DNA from: Micrococcales bacterium
Lineage (GTDB): Bacteria > Actinomycetota > Actinomycetes > Actinomycetales > Cellulomonadaceae
Direction of reading: 5' to 3'
Assembly: GCA_009785115.1 (NCBI GenBank)
Contig: WQWY01000012.1
Span: forward strand, 1-64,000
Length of the DNA stretch: 64,000 nt
Position numbers and translations under genes: made by a program
The notes under the pieces: generated by a model
The model's input: only the letters and a program-made list of their open reading frames with translations
Databases searched by the model: none
Told to the model about the DNA's origin: nothing
In this document: positions 10,371 to 19,500 of the stretch, piece after piece
How positions within the stretch are numbered: the stretch's first letter is position 1
Layout of the letters: every line of letters starts with the position of its first letter

Positions 10371-11069
10371 ATGAACCGAACTGATCGGCTCTACGCGCTC
10401 CGCGAGGAGCTGCGTCGTGCCGGCCCGGCCGGTCGCACCGCAGCGCGGCTGGCGGCCGAGCTCGAGGTCAGCATCCGCACGATCAGACGCGACGTCTCCG
10501 CCCTGCAACAGGCCGGCTTCCCGGTGTGGGCCAGGCCTGGACCGTCGGGTGGCTATGTCGTCGACGCCTCGGCCACTCTCCCACCGGTCAACATCACCGC
10601 CGCTGAAGCCTCAGCTCTCGCCGCCGCGCTGGCGGTCTGCCGAGATCAACCGTTCGCTCGCGACGGCACGGCAGCGCTGACGAAGCTGTTGGGCGTCATG
10701 GACGAGCAGACCCGGGCTCGGACAGAACGTCTCGCGTCTCGCATCTGGGTCAAGGACTCCGACAGGCTCAGCTCGCCCGCCGTGCTCGGTCCGGTCGAGC
10801 GAGGGCTGCAAGAGCGCCGCGTCCTCGCCGTCGACTATCGTGACGAGAACGGGAAGCAGACCTCTCGCCGGGTGGACCCGCAACTGCTGGGCAGCATCGA
10901 CGGGCGCTGGTACCTCGTCGCGCACTGTCGCCTGCGTGATGGGTTGCGCTGGTTCCGGCTCGACCGCATCCAGCACGTGTCCATCACCGCTGAGCCCGCG
11001 ACCGAGATCCCGGTCGAAGACATCGGCCAGCCTCCACCGACCGCGCACCCCGTCATTCCTCGCGCGTGA
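10371..11069 (+). CDS. WYL-domain transcriptional regulator (YafY family)
   Basis: 232 residues. The N-terminal HTH (residues 1-60, TAARLAAELEVSIRTIRRDV) is followed by ARPGPSGGYVVD, the wing typical of the family. A WYL domain contains RRVDPQLLGSIDGRWYLVAH. WYL domains sense small ligands or nucleic-acid signals. It is divergent from the alpha/beta hydrolase with an inverted repeat between, so autoregulation plus control of the hydrolase is likely. The shorter C-terminus lacks the extra WCX domain of PafBC-type members. Confidence 0.88.
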   Translation: MNRTDRLYALREELRRAGPAGRTAARLAAELEVSIRTIRRDVSALQQAGFPVWARPGPSGGYVVDASATLPPVNITAAEASALAAALAVCRDQPFARDGTAALTKLLGVMDEQTRARTERLASRIWVKDSDRLSSPAVLGPVERGLQERRVLAVDYRDENGKQTSRRVDPQLLGSIDGRWYLVAHCRLRDGLRWFRLDRIQHVSITAEPATEIPVEDIGQPPPTAHPVIPRA

Positions 11070-11248
11070 GACCTGCACCCGGGACGTGGGCGGCGGCACC
11101 TGTCCTGCCATACGGGCTCCACGCTGGCCGAGCGCCGATCAGCTGCCGCACGGGGGCAGGCCCCGTGAGCCCTGGCCAGGGTACCTCAGAAACATCTCTC
11201 ACCGTCCTGCTTGCTCCACCTGCGAGCTCGGACATCGGCCGTTCCCCC

Positions 11249-11809
11249 TCAGCCTCGATCCTTCGTGAGCGTCTTCGTCCGTTCGATGATGTCTTCAAAC
11301 CAGAGCTCTTGCGGGCCGAGGGAGCTCGGGCCGAAGTAGCGGCGGACGACGCGCTCGAGCCGGGCCTCCTTGGTGATCCCGAGCGTGACGCAGAGGCGGG
11401 CCGCGTCCTCGAGGTCGGAGGGCGACTTCCGCGAGACCATCGCCTTCATGGCGAGCAGGTACTCGGGCGAGGCGACCGAGACCGAGAGCCCGCCGAACTC
11501 ACCGACAGCCCTGGGGCTGTCGTCGTCGACCGGCGGCATCATCTCCACGACCGCGTCATTGAGCCAACCCGTGGGCAGGCCCATCTCTTCGGCCATCGTG
11601 GCCGCTTCGCGGAGCACGACGTCGCGAGGATGCAAGATCGCGTCGATGTCGACCGTCGTGCGCCGGTCGTCGTAGACGAGAGCCATGGCGGCACCGCCGA
11701 CGACAAACATCTCGGCGCGCAGCCCTTGAGCAGCCATGCGTCGCCCGAGCTCGGTGAGGAGCACGCGCACGCTCTCGCCGCCCATGTCGACCGTCGGCTT
11801 GCTGGTCAC
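11249..11809 (-). CDS. Nucleotidyltransferase toxin, DUF6036-like
   Basis: 186 residues from GTG 11809, which has GGAGG about 5 nt upstream. The core FVVGGAAMALVYDDRRTTVD, then IDAILHP, gives the GG and D-x-D motifs of the minimal nucleotidyltransferase fold. EYLLAMKAMVSRKSPSDLED then matches the DUF6036 and AbiEii helical region. The GTG overlaps the stop of the upstream HTH gene by 4 nt, the same arrangement as the 8160-9517 pair. The two toxins share only the fold. Target unknown. Confidence 0.7.
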   Translation of the reverse strand: MTSKPTVDMGGESVRVLLTELGRRMAAQGLRAEMFVVGGAAMALVYDDRRTTVDIDAILHPRDVVLREAATMAEEMGLPTGWLNDAVVEMMPPVDDDSPRAVGEFGGLSVSVASPEYLLAMKAMVSRKSPSDLEDAARLCVTLGITKEARLERVVRRYFGPSSLGPQELWFEDIIERTKTLTKDRG

Positions 11810-12360
11810 GCTGCCTCCATCCACTCGGCCGGGAAGATGACCCTGCGCTCCCGCAAGGACGGAGGGGTGTGGACGAGGTTCCAGTCGCGCCACCGTGGCG
11901 GCAGAGCACCGGGCTCCCACCAGCGCTCCAGAGGACGCACGTCCCGCGTCCAGTCGAGCGAGACCGCGTGCCCCGACAGCGACCACGTATGAGCGGCGAC
12001 TCCGGCGACCAGCGCGTTCCACCGCGCGTCTCCCGTGGTCGGCGGCTTGATGTGATACGCGGTGACGTCTGGCTCGTCGGTCAGCAGACGAAGCTGCTGG
12101 ACGGTCTGTCGCACCAACCGGGTGCAGTGGACGGGATCGGCGCTCATGTACCGCTTGATGGCTAGCGCGAGCTGAGGAAAGCACAGAAGATGCTGCGCGA
12201 CGATGGGACCGTCAGGGTCCGTGCGCCCCGCGATCTCGATCCGACGAGCCACCACGGACGACATCGGCTTGGAGGCGTGCCTGTACGCGGACAGGTTCGG
12301 CTTCGAGATGCCGGTCAACCACGACAACGTCGAGTACGTATGCCGTTGCGGCCACTCCAC
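11806..12360 (-). CDS. Helix-turn-helix antitoxin partner of the DUF6036 toxin
   Basis: 184 residues. An N-terminal DNA-binding helix pair (TYSTLSWLTGISKPNLSAYR) is followed by a helical domain with no recognised family. The GTG at 12360 was chosen because AGGAGG ends 8 nt upstream; the GTG at 12369 overlaps that ribosome binding site. A strong -10 (TATAAAAT) lies 20-30 nt upstream. Stop and toxin start overlap (GTGA). The pair fits the type IV-like antitoxin/nucleotidyltransferase organisation. It has no sequence resemblance to the antitoxin at 8882. Confidence 0.6.
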   Translation of the reverse strand: MEWPQRHTYSTLSWLTGISKPNLSAYRHASKPMSSVVARRIEIAGRTDPDGPIVAQHLLCFPQLALAIKRYMSADPVHCTRLVRQTVQQLRLLTDEPDVTAYHIKPPTTGDARWNALVAGVAAHTWSLSGHAVSLDWTRDVRPLERWWEPGALPPRWRDWNLVHTPPSLRERRVIFPAEWMEAA

Positions 12361-12380
12361 ACCCACCACCTCCTCTCACC

Positions 12381-12388
12381 ATTTTATA
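12381..12388 (-). promoter_or_regulatory. -10 element of the second antitoxin-toxin operon
   Basis: Minus-strand TATAAAAT is one of the few AT-rich octamers in the window and lies 21-28 nt before the chosen GTG start of the antitoxin. No good -35 is seen. Confidence 0.55.
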
Positions 12389-12558
12389 ACCCCACGCGCC
12401 TCGTGACCACCACCGCGCGACACGTGGTACGACGGGTCCAGATGCGCGGATCGTCCAGCACGATCGAACGACGAGCCTCACGCTGCTGTCGCGTCGTTCT
12501 CGACCTCTGTAGCATCGCATCGCGGGCCATCGGGCGTCGCGCTTGGTGGGAGGTCGGG

Positions 12559-13149
12559 ATGAGTCGCATCGGGAAGAAGACAGCCGCGGCGGCGGCAGGC
12601 ATCGTCATGATCGCCGGGCTCGTCGCGGGTTGCGGCGATGACGCGGACTCTCCGGCGACGCCGACTGCGGCAGCCGTGCTGAACCTGCCGACCGACTGCC
12701 GCACGCTCGGCTCCGCGACGACGCGCGCCGAGACCGTGGATCGGGTGGAGCTCATCGACCTGCGAGGCGACGAGTGGGAGGACTACGGGGAACACCTGCG
12801 CCCGGCTCCCGAAGGCGCGACGCTCGTGCTCAGGTGCGACTGGTTCGCGGGCGACGTGACCGGTATGGACCTGCGCATCAGCACCGCGACCCCGGACGCC
12901 GTCACCGCCGCCGTGCGCGGGCTGAGCAGCCAGGGCTACACCTGCGAGCCCTCCCGGGACTTCGCCGGCACGCTCTGCGAGCAGCCCGGCGAAGTGTCGT
13001 ACGAAGAGTACCGGGCCAGCGCGCTGGAGCTGGTCGCGGCACGTGACGGTGTCTGGGTCTACATGTCCACGTCCAACATGGACGGCCGCGACGACGGCAG
13101 GGGCATCCGGGCCCTGTTGTCCGAGATCGTCAACGACATCTTCGGCTGA
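12559..13149 (+). CDS. Lipoprotein of unknown function
   Basis: 196 residues from ATG 12559, with GGGAGG 5 nt upstream. The signal sequence KKTAAAAAGIVMIAGLVAGC ends in a lipobox, with Cys as the first mature residue. The mature domain contains four further cysteines (DCRTLG, LRCDWFAG, YTCEPSRDF, TLCEQPGE), likely two disulfides in an exported, membrane-anchored protein. No family was recognised. It is divergent from the antitoxin-toxin pair at 11249-12360 and ends 109 bp before the convergent DUF368 gene. Confidence 0.75.
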   Translation: MSRIGKKTAAAAAGIVMIAGLVAGCGDDADSPATPTAAAVLNLPTDCRTLGSATTRAETVDRVELIDLRGDEWEDYGEHLRPAPEGATLVLRCDWFAGDVTGMDLRISTATPDAVTAAVRGLSSQGYTCEPSRDFAGTLCEQPGEVSYEEYRASALELVAARDGVWVYMSTSNMDGRDDGRGIRALLSEIVNDIFG

Positions 13150-13258
13150 CGCAGCCGCGCACCACAGCCCCGCGGTCTGCAGACCGTCTGTCTTGTCGCC
13201 AGGTCGCCCGCCCCTCGTCGCCGTGACCAGGACCTCGGCAGCGCACCGCGAGAGCGTT

Positions 13259-14224
13259 CTACAGCCTCTTCCTGCCCAGGCTGAAGGAGGCGGCGGCGCC
13301 GAGAGCGAACATCACGACGGCGATCGCGATCGTCAGGGCCGACACACCGCTCTCGAAGACGATCGGCTGCCGGAAGATGGCGTAGATCGACCCGGTCAGC
13401 AGGCCCAGGATGATCAGGTAGGCCGGCCGGTGATAGCTGGTCAGCAGCTTCTCGATGGTCCTGACCATCGAGAGCCCGCCGATGATGATGCCGATGCCCA
13501 GCGGGAGCAAGACCTTGCCCAGGCTGAGGAGCGACGGCGCGTCAGAGGCACCTCGCAGCGCGTCGCTCAGCGACGAGACGGCGAAGATGGCCAGCGGGTA
13601 GACCCCCAGCAGCAGCAGGACGAAGGAGCCGCTGACACCAGGGATGACCAGCGCGGCAGCAGCGACCATGCCGGCGACCAGAAGAAACAGCATGAACAGC
13701 CAGCCGATGTCTTCCACCGCGTCCTTCGGGGTGCCGAGGTCGAGGCTGCCGAGGCTCGACACGACGACCAGCACCACGGCCGGCACGGCGACCAGCAGGA
13801 CCTCTGTGGCTGTGAATCTCGTTCCCGGTGTCTTGACCTTGGCATAGATCAGCGGGATGATGCCGGTGATCAGCCCGATGAAGAACACCATGGTCGGGAA
13901 AGAGTGGTTCTCCAGCAGGTAGTTCGCGATCGAGCTGAAGGTCAGGAGGCCGATCACGACGCCCAGGGCGATCGGCAGCAGGAATCTCAGACTCTTCTTG
14001 TAGTCTTTGCGGAAATTGTTGATCGCATGGATCAGGTTGTCGTAGAAACCCAGGATCACGGCGGTCGTCCCACCGCTGACGCCTGGCACGGTCTCGGTGA
14101 TCCCCAGCGCCACGCCGTTCGCGAGGTTCCGGACCACACCGAGCTCCGGTCGTGGCGTGTCGACCTGCTCCGCGGAGTCTTCTCGATCGTCGTTCTCTCG
14201 AGCGTTCTTCTCGTCAGCGTCCAT
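13259..14224 (-). CDS. DUF368 membrane protein, undecaprenyl-phosphate translocase type
   Basis: 321 residues. A polar Glu/Asp-rich N-terminal tail (about 35 residues) precedes 8-9 membrane segments. The two family hallmarks are visible: GITETVPGVSGGTTAVILGF and VIPGVSGSFVLLLLG, an inverted repeat of the PGVSG re-entrant motif. DUF368 proteins (PopT/UptA) recycle undecaprenyl phosphate across the membrane for cell-wall and polysaccharide synthesis. ATG 14224 was chosen because the family match begins shortly after; the frame is open to 14311. It is monocistronic, convergent with the lipoprotein gene. Confidence 0.88.
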   Translation of the reverse strand: MDADEKNARENDDREDSAEQVDTPRPELGVVRNLANGVALGITETVPGVSGGTTAVILGFYDNLIHAINNFRKDYKKSLRFLLPIALGVVIGLLTFSSIANYLLENHSFPTMVFFIGLITGIIPLIYAKVKTPGTRFTATEVLLVAVPAVVLVVVSSLGSLDLGTPKDAVEDIGWLFMLFLLVAGMVAAAALVIPGVSGSFVLLLLGVYPLAIFAVSSLSDALRGASDAPSLLSLGKVLLPLGIGIIIGGLSMVRTIEKLLTSYHRPAYLIILGLLTGSIYAIFRQPIVFESGVSALTIAIAVVMFALGAAASFSLGRKRL

Positions 14225-14330
14225 CACAGCCTCAGGATTCCCTCTCCTCGATGCCGCCCGGCGAACGCACCGAGCGCGAGACGCCCTGTGTTCATCCACC
14301 TCTGCGCTCACCCACCCCGAGCACGATGAG

Positions 14331-14359
14331 AGCCCGACCCACGACCGTGGGCTCGGGCT
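14331..14359 (-). terminator. Hairpin downstream of tRNA-Ser(GCT)
   Basis: AGCCCGACCCACG (14331-14343) pairs with CGTGGGCTCGGGCT (14346-14359) with one bulged base. It lies 31 nt 3' of the tRNA on the minus strand. There is no T-run, as is common for actinobacterial terminators. Confidence 0.6.
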
Positions 14360-14389
14360 GTGTCGGCGAGGACTCGTGACAGCACGACG

Positions 14390-14478
14390 CGGAGACGGTG
14401 GGATTTGAACCCACGGAAGGAGTTACCCCCTTCACGGCCTTAGCAGGGCCGCGCACTAGGCCACTATGCGACGTCTCC
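14390..14478 (-). tRNA. tRNA-Ser (anticodon GCT)
   Basis: Minus strand: acceptor GGAGACG/CGTCTCC, anticodon loop CTGCTAA (GCT, reading AGC/AGU), a long variable arm and T-loop GGTTCAAATCC. It is 280 bp upstream, in the same orientation, of nothing coding; tRNA-Ser(TGA) lies upstream of it. Confidence 0.97.
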
Positions 14479-14592
14479 TAGACAGGGGCCCAGCGTAGCC
14501 GCCACCCGTCTCGAACCCAAACCCGAGAGGCGTCCGGCAGGCGTGCTCCCGAGGTGAGCCGCGTGGGGGACGGGGGGCTCGCCCCCAGGCGG

Positions 14593-14628
14593 GGTGCTCC
14601 TCGCTACGCTCGTCAACACCCTCAATCG
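14593..14628. repeat. Dispersed 36-bp repeat, copy 2
   Basis: 31 of 36 bases match 4516-4551, where the repeat supplies the hppA ribosome binding site. Here it lies in the 279-bp gap between two tRNA-Ser genes. That gap also has a small hairpin (GGGGGC..GCCCCC near 14681-14696) but no gene. Confidence 0.6.
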
Positions 14629-14704
14629 ACTCGGACGAACGAGCGAGCTCGCTCGTCTCTCGCCTCAATCGGGTGTGCGGGGGCAGACGCCCCCGTCAAG
14701 CACG

Positions 14705-14757
14705 GCGAGAGCGACAAGGCTTGCGCTGTCCGCAAGCACACGTCGCTCTCGATCTCG
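14705..14757 (-). repeat. tRNA-trailer hairpin after tRNA-Ser(TGA)
   Basis: Outer arms GAGAGCGAC (14707-14715) and GTCGCTCTC (14742-14750) enclose an inner CTTGCG/CGCAAG stem with loop CTGTC. The element abuts the tRNA discriminator base on the minus strand and shares sequence with 30007-30056 and 32705-32757. It probably ends transcription or defines the 3' end for processing. Confidence 0.75.
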
Positions 14758-14847
14758 CGGAGGGCGCGGGATTCGAACCCGCGGAGACGGTCAACCCGCC
14801 TCAGCAGTTTTCAAGACTGCCGCCTTCGACCGCTCGGCCAGCCCTCC
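14758..14847 (-). tRNA. tRNA-Ser (anticodon TGA)
   Basis: Minus strand: acceptor GGAGGGC/GCCCTCC, anticodon loop CTTGAAA (TGA, reading UCA and other UCN), a long variable arm, and GGTTCGAATCC. It is followed immediately by the trailer hairpin at 14705. Confidence 0.97.
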
Positions 14848-15072
14848 TGGTGCCTCGACCGTAGCACCCTCGTCGCACCACCCACGACGCGCGTGCGGGA
14901 GCGACCAGGCGGGAGAGGCAGCCCTCACCGTCGGAGCACCCGTCACCTCGTCGGGGATCACCGACGACATGGCGACGACCCGACGGGCCGGCGACCCGAG
15001 AGGCGGCAGCGCAGCCAGGAGACGGCACCACGGCTGCTCCCGTCGCTCGGAGGGGAGCCGGACCGGTCTGGT

Positions 15073-15687
15073 TCAGCCGCGAGCGCGCAGACGCTCCATC
15101 GCGAGCTTGACCAGCGAGATCAGGGCCTGCTTCGTCGCCGCGCGGGAACGGGCGTCGGTGTAGAGCACCGGCACGTCCTGCCCGATGGCCAGCGCCTCGC
15201 GCACGTCGTCCAGGGTGTGGCGGGCCACACCGTCGAAGCAGTTCACGCCGACCACGAACGGGATGCCGCGCGACTCGAAGTAGTCCACCGCCGGGAAGCA
15301 CTGGTCCAGACGATCGGTGTCCACGAGCACGACCGCACCGATCGCACCACGCACCAGGTCGTCCCACATGAACAGGAAGCGATCCTGCCCCGGGGTGCCG
15401 AACAGGTACAGCCACAGCTGACCCGGCAGGGCGATCCGGCCGAAGTCCATGGCCACCGTGGTCGTGGTCTTGAGGTCCGAGACCCCGCCGGCGTCGTCGA
15501 CGCCGACCGAGTGCTCGGTCATGGCCGCCTCGGTGTTCAGCGGCTCGATGTCCGAGATGGACCCGATGAAGGTGGTCTTGCCGACGGCGAAGCCACCAGC
15601 GACGATGATCTTGACGACGGTGGGAGCGACGCTCGCTGCCTTCCCAGACGAGCTCGCGACCGTCGCGTCAGAGGGCGGAAATGCCAT
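15073..15687 (-). CDS. cvnD: Conservon GTPase-like protein CvnD
   Basis: 204 residues. A P-loop KIIVAGGFAVGKTTFIGSIS, switch region TTTVAMDFGRI, the FGTPGQDRF G3 motif and a G4-like VVGVNCFDG mark the small-GTPase-like fourth component of actinobacterial conservons. These act with CvnA-C as a membrane-associated signalling complex resembling eukaryotic G-protein systems. ATG 15687 has GGAGAG 8 nt upstream and overlaps the end of cvnC by 20 nt. It is the last gene of the operon. Confidence 0.9.
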   Translation of the reverse strand: MAFPPSDATVASSSGKAASVAPTVVKIIVAGGFAVGKTTFIGSISDIEPLNTEAAMTEHSVGVDDAGGVSDLKTTTTVAMDFGRIALPGQLWLYLFGTPGQDRFLFMWDDLVRGAIGAVVLVDTDRLDQCFPAVDYFESRGIPFVVGVNCFDGVARHTLDDVREALAIGQDVPVLYTDARSRAATKQALISLVKLAMERLRARG

Positions 15688-16042
15688 TGAGAACACTCTC
15701 CAGGACGCTCAGGGACAGGCCCGGCTCGCCACCGTTGGACGACGCGCCGTTGTCGGAACCACTGATGATGCGGATGTAGTCACCGTCGGCGAGGTCGGAC
15801 ACGATGATCCGGGTCACACCGATCGGCAGGTGAAGGAGGGCTGACAGCTCCGCGACGGAGATGTAGTCCTCGCTCGCGTACTGCAGGATCGACCGCTTCT
15901 CTGGCGGAAGGCCGCCCGTGGGCCTCGTAGCCGGCTGCGCTTCGATCAGTGCCTCGAGAGGCAGGTCTGAGCGCGCGCGGACGCGACCGCCGGTCACGGC
16001 ATAGGGCCGGACCGTCCTGGCCTCGTATCCTTCGTCGCTCAT
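15668..16042 (-). CDS. cvnC: Conservon DUF742 protein CvnC
   Basis: 124 residues, the usual size for DUF742. The motif VRPYAVTGGRVRARSDLPLE near the N-terminus and the winged-helix-like ISVAELSALLHLPIGVTRII (then VSDLADGDYI) are diagnostic. In conservons CvnC is thought to link the roadblock protein and the GTPase. It starts 11 nt after cvnB ends and overlaps cvnD by 20 nt, indicating tight co-expression. Confidence 0.92.
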   Translation of the reverse strand: MSDEGYEARTVRPYAVTGGRVRARSDLPLEALIEAQPATRPTGGLPPEKRSILQYASEDYISVAELSALLHLPIGVTRIIVSDLADGDYIRIISGSDNGASSNGGEPGLSLSVLESVLNGISAL

Positions 16043-16053
16043 CGTGGGCTCGC

Positions 16054-16503
16054 TCAGGCCACCGGCGACCGGGTGGCGCCGTCGACGGGAAGCATGTTGC
16101 GCATCTCGGCGATGAGCTGGGGCGTGAGGGTCGCCTCGGTGCGAGAGACCAGCATCGCCATCTCGTACCCGATGAGACCGACGTCGCAGGACGAGTCGGC
16201 GATCACGGCGAGCACAGACCCGTTCGAGACGCTCATCAGGAAGAGGAAGAACTCGTCCATCTCCACGATGGCCTGACGCACCTCACCCCCACGGAGCTGG
16301 CGTGCCGCACCCCGGGTGAGGCTCGACATGCCGGAGACGATGGCCGCGAGCTGGTCACCGCTGGTGCGGTCCAGGTGCTCCGACATCGCCATGAGCAGAC
16401 CGTCGGCCGAGACCACCAGCGTGTGGCGGGTGCCGGGCACGGTCCGGACGAAGTTGTCCAGCAGCCAGCCGAAATTGGCTGCATCAGCGCTGAGCGAGCT
16501 CAC
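16054..16503 (-). CDS. cvnB: Conservon roadblock/LC7 protein CvnB
   Basis: 149 residues from GTG 16503, which has AGGAGG 4 nt upstream. An in-frame ATG at 16554 overlaps the stop of cvnA but lacks such a site. The protein is a single roadblock/LC7 domain (FVRTVPGTRHTLVVSADGLL, then DQLAAIVSGMSSLTRGAA), the family that regulates small GTPases such as CvnD. It is cytoplasmic. Confidence 0.92.
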   Translation of the reverse strand: MSSLSADAANFGWLLDNFVRTVPGTRHTLVVSADGLLMAMSEHLDRTSGDQLAAIVSGMSSLTRGAARQLRGGEVRQAIVEMDEFFLFLMSVSNGSVLAVIADSSCDVGLIGYEMAMLVSRTEATLTPQLIAEMRNMLPVDGATRSPVA

Positions 16504-16550
16504 GCTTCCTCCTTGGTGGTGTGATCGGCGGTTGCGCGACGGTCCATCCG

Positions 16551-19500
16551 TCATGCTCCTTGCGTATCGACAGAGGCACGCCGGCCTCGACTGGTTCCGG
16601 ACTGGAAGCTGGAGAGCCGCGACCGCAGCTCGTCAGCGTCACGCCGGATCGGAGCGGCCCCCGCACCGGGCACCGCGACCGGGACGGCCGTCGGCACACG
16701 ACGGGTGAGGCGCTCGTTGCTGCCGCCCATGCTCGGGCGGTAGGCAGACAGCTGGGACAGCTCGGCCAGCGCCTGCTCCTCGATGTCGGAGCGCAGGGCC
16801 AGCATCGCGGCCACGTCGTCGTCCAGGCTCACGCGCGTCGCCCCGGGGCCCGTCGCGGCGGGCGCCGCAGCGGGCTGGACGGGAACCGGCTCGGTCGGGG
16901 CGTAGTACTCAGACCTCGGCGGCTCGAACGCCTGCGAGGCAGGGGCGAACGACGACGGGGCGTACCCCGCAGGTTCCGGCGCGGAGGCGGGAGCCCAGGT
17001 CGGTGCCGGAGCCTGGCCCGTACCCTGCGGCTGCGCCGAGGCCTCCTGACCGGTGGGCTGCCAGGTCGCGGCGGGAGCCGACTCGACCGGCGCCGCCTCG
17101 GCAGCGGTGTCGTCAGGCTTCTTGCGCCCGAAGAGACCGAACTTCCGCGCGGCGGGCTTGGCCTCCTCGTGCTCCGGCACCGCGGGGGCCGGGGGCTGCG
17201 ACCATGCCGACCCGGCGGCGGGCGCGGCCTCAGACCACTCCGGCGCGGGGGCCTCTTGCTGGGGCCAGGCGGGCGCCGGCTCCTGAGCGGCAGCCCAGTG
17301 CTGCGGCGCGGCAGGTTCCTGCCACTGAGCGGCAGGCTCTGGTGCGGCAGACCACTGCTGCGGCGCGGCAGGTTCCTGCCACTGGGCAGCGGTGGGCTCC
17401 TGCGCCCAGGCAGAGGCGCCAGCGTCAGAGGCCTGCGACCAGCCCTGCGCGCCCGGGTCGACCGGGGCGGGCTCCACGGCTGCCGGCCACGACGGCACGG
17501 CCTGGTCAGCCATCGGGGGCTGCGGCTGCTCGTGGTGGTGAGCGCCGTCGACCGGCGCCAGCGGGGTGGACGAGATGTCCATCACCGGCTGCCAGGCGGG
17601 CTCCTCGTCCCAGGCGGGCTGCTGAGGAGCGGCATCAGCCGGGAAGGCGGTGGGAGCCTCGCCAGCACCGAAGGACAGGGGGGTCTCGCTCGCCTCGAAG
17701 GCCGCCGGGCTGTAGGGGGCGTCAGCGTCCAGGGCGTGCGGGTCGAAGGACGGCACCAACGAGCCGTCCTCGGCGGTCTGGTCGGAGAACAGGCCAGCAG
17801 CCGGCTTCCAGGGCGCGGTGTGCCAGATCTCGCTCGGCCAGTCCGAGTCGTCCGTCGGCTCAGAGGACGGGATCGGCCCGGTGCGCCACGCGGCGACCTC
17901 AGCCTCTGTGTGGCCGAACGGGACGTCACCAGCACCTGGGTCCTGGCTGTGGCGGCCACGGCGCTGCGTGAGAGGCCCGCTCTGCTCGACCATCGGGTGA
18001 CGCTCGGCCACAGGGTGCTCGTCAGCAGCCACCGGGTAGTCGTCGTAGCCGGCAGCCTGCTCCTCGTGCTCGACGGGCGCCTCGACCTGCGCGGCAGGCT
18101 CCGCGGGAGCGTCCCATGCCGGGCGCTGCGCGAACGGCGACGGCCGCTGCGCGGCCTCCGCGTCCTCGGCCTGGGTGCGCGACCAGCCGCGGAAGCCCGT
18201 GAACAGGCCCTGGCGGGACTCCGGGTCGACCGGGGATGCCTGTGTGAGGTCCAGCGGCGGGATCACCTCGGCCGGCTCGGCAGCCTCGCGACGGCGAGAC
18301 GGCAGGCCCGCGCCCGCGGACATCATCGGCGTGAAACCGTCGGCAGGGGCCGCGGCGAGGTTGCTCGGCAGGTCGTGGGCCTGCACGGTCGGCGGCAGGA
18401 CGAACGCCCCAGCCTCCTCCTCGGCAGCGGTGGCCCTGCGTCGCGGCAGCCCCTGGTCGGTGGCACCGTCGGTGAGCGCCGCCAGGTCGACCTCGGTCGC
18501 CACAGGCACCGCCTGCGCGTCGTACGCGGCAGCGAGGTCGTCGGAGGACGCGGGCGCACCGTACGACGGGACCTCGGCGGTCTCGTAGGTCGGCTGGTAC
18601 GCGTCGACCATCGGCGCGCCGATCTGACCGGCGGGAGCGTTCTCGGAGTCCAGACCGGCGAACAGCGCGATCGGGAAGCGGACGAGCGTCTCGGTGCCGG
18701 GGCCGGACGGCGAGCGACGGATCTCGACCTCGGCGCCCAGGCGGCGGGCCAGGCGGGCGACCACGAACAGGCCCAGGCGCTGGGCACCCAGAGCGTCACC
18801 AGGCGACGTGGAGGCCAGCTTCTCGTTGACCGCGACGATCTCGGACTCGGTCATGCCGATGCCGTGGTCGAGCACGCTCACGGTGACGTACAGCTCGGTC
18901 ATGCCGGTGGACACCTCGACGGGGGTGTCCGGCTCGGAGAACACCGAGGCGTTCTCCAGCAGCTCGGCCAGCATGTGCGCGGCGGGCAGGGCGTTGAAGC
19001 CCAGCATCAGCGGGTCGACGTTGAGGTCGAGCTCGACGCGGTCGTACTGCTCGATCTCCGAGGAGGCCGTGCGGATCACGTCCGAGAGCGGCATGGACTC
19101 GCGCAGACGGCGACCCGAGTCGATCCCGGCGAGCACCAGCAGCGACTCGGCGTTGCGCCGCATCCGGGTAGCCAGGTGGTCCAGGTGGAACAGGTTGGCC
19201 AGCACGGTCGGGTCTTCCTCGGACCGTTCCAGCGAGTCGACGAACGCCAGCTGGCGGTTGAGCAGCACCTGGTCGCGCCGGGCGACGTTGACGAACATCT
19301 CGGCGATGGACCCGCGCAGGGCGGCCTGCTCCTGGGCGACCTGGATGGTCGTGGCGTTGACCTCGTTGAACGCGGTCGCCAGCTGGCCGATCTCGTCGTC
19401 GGTCTCCACGGGCACCCGCGGCAGCTCGACCTCCGGGCCCTCCCCGGGGACGGACACCTGCTCGACGATCTTGGTGAGCTGCTGGCGCACCTCGCCGGAC

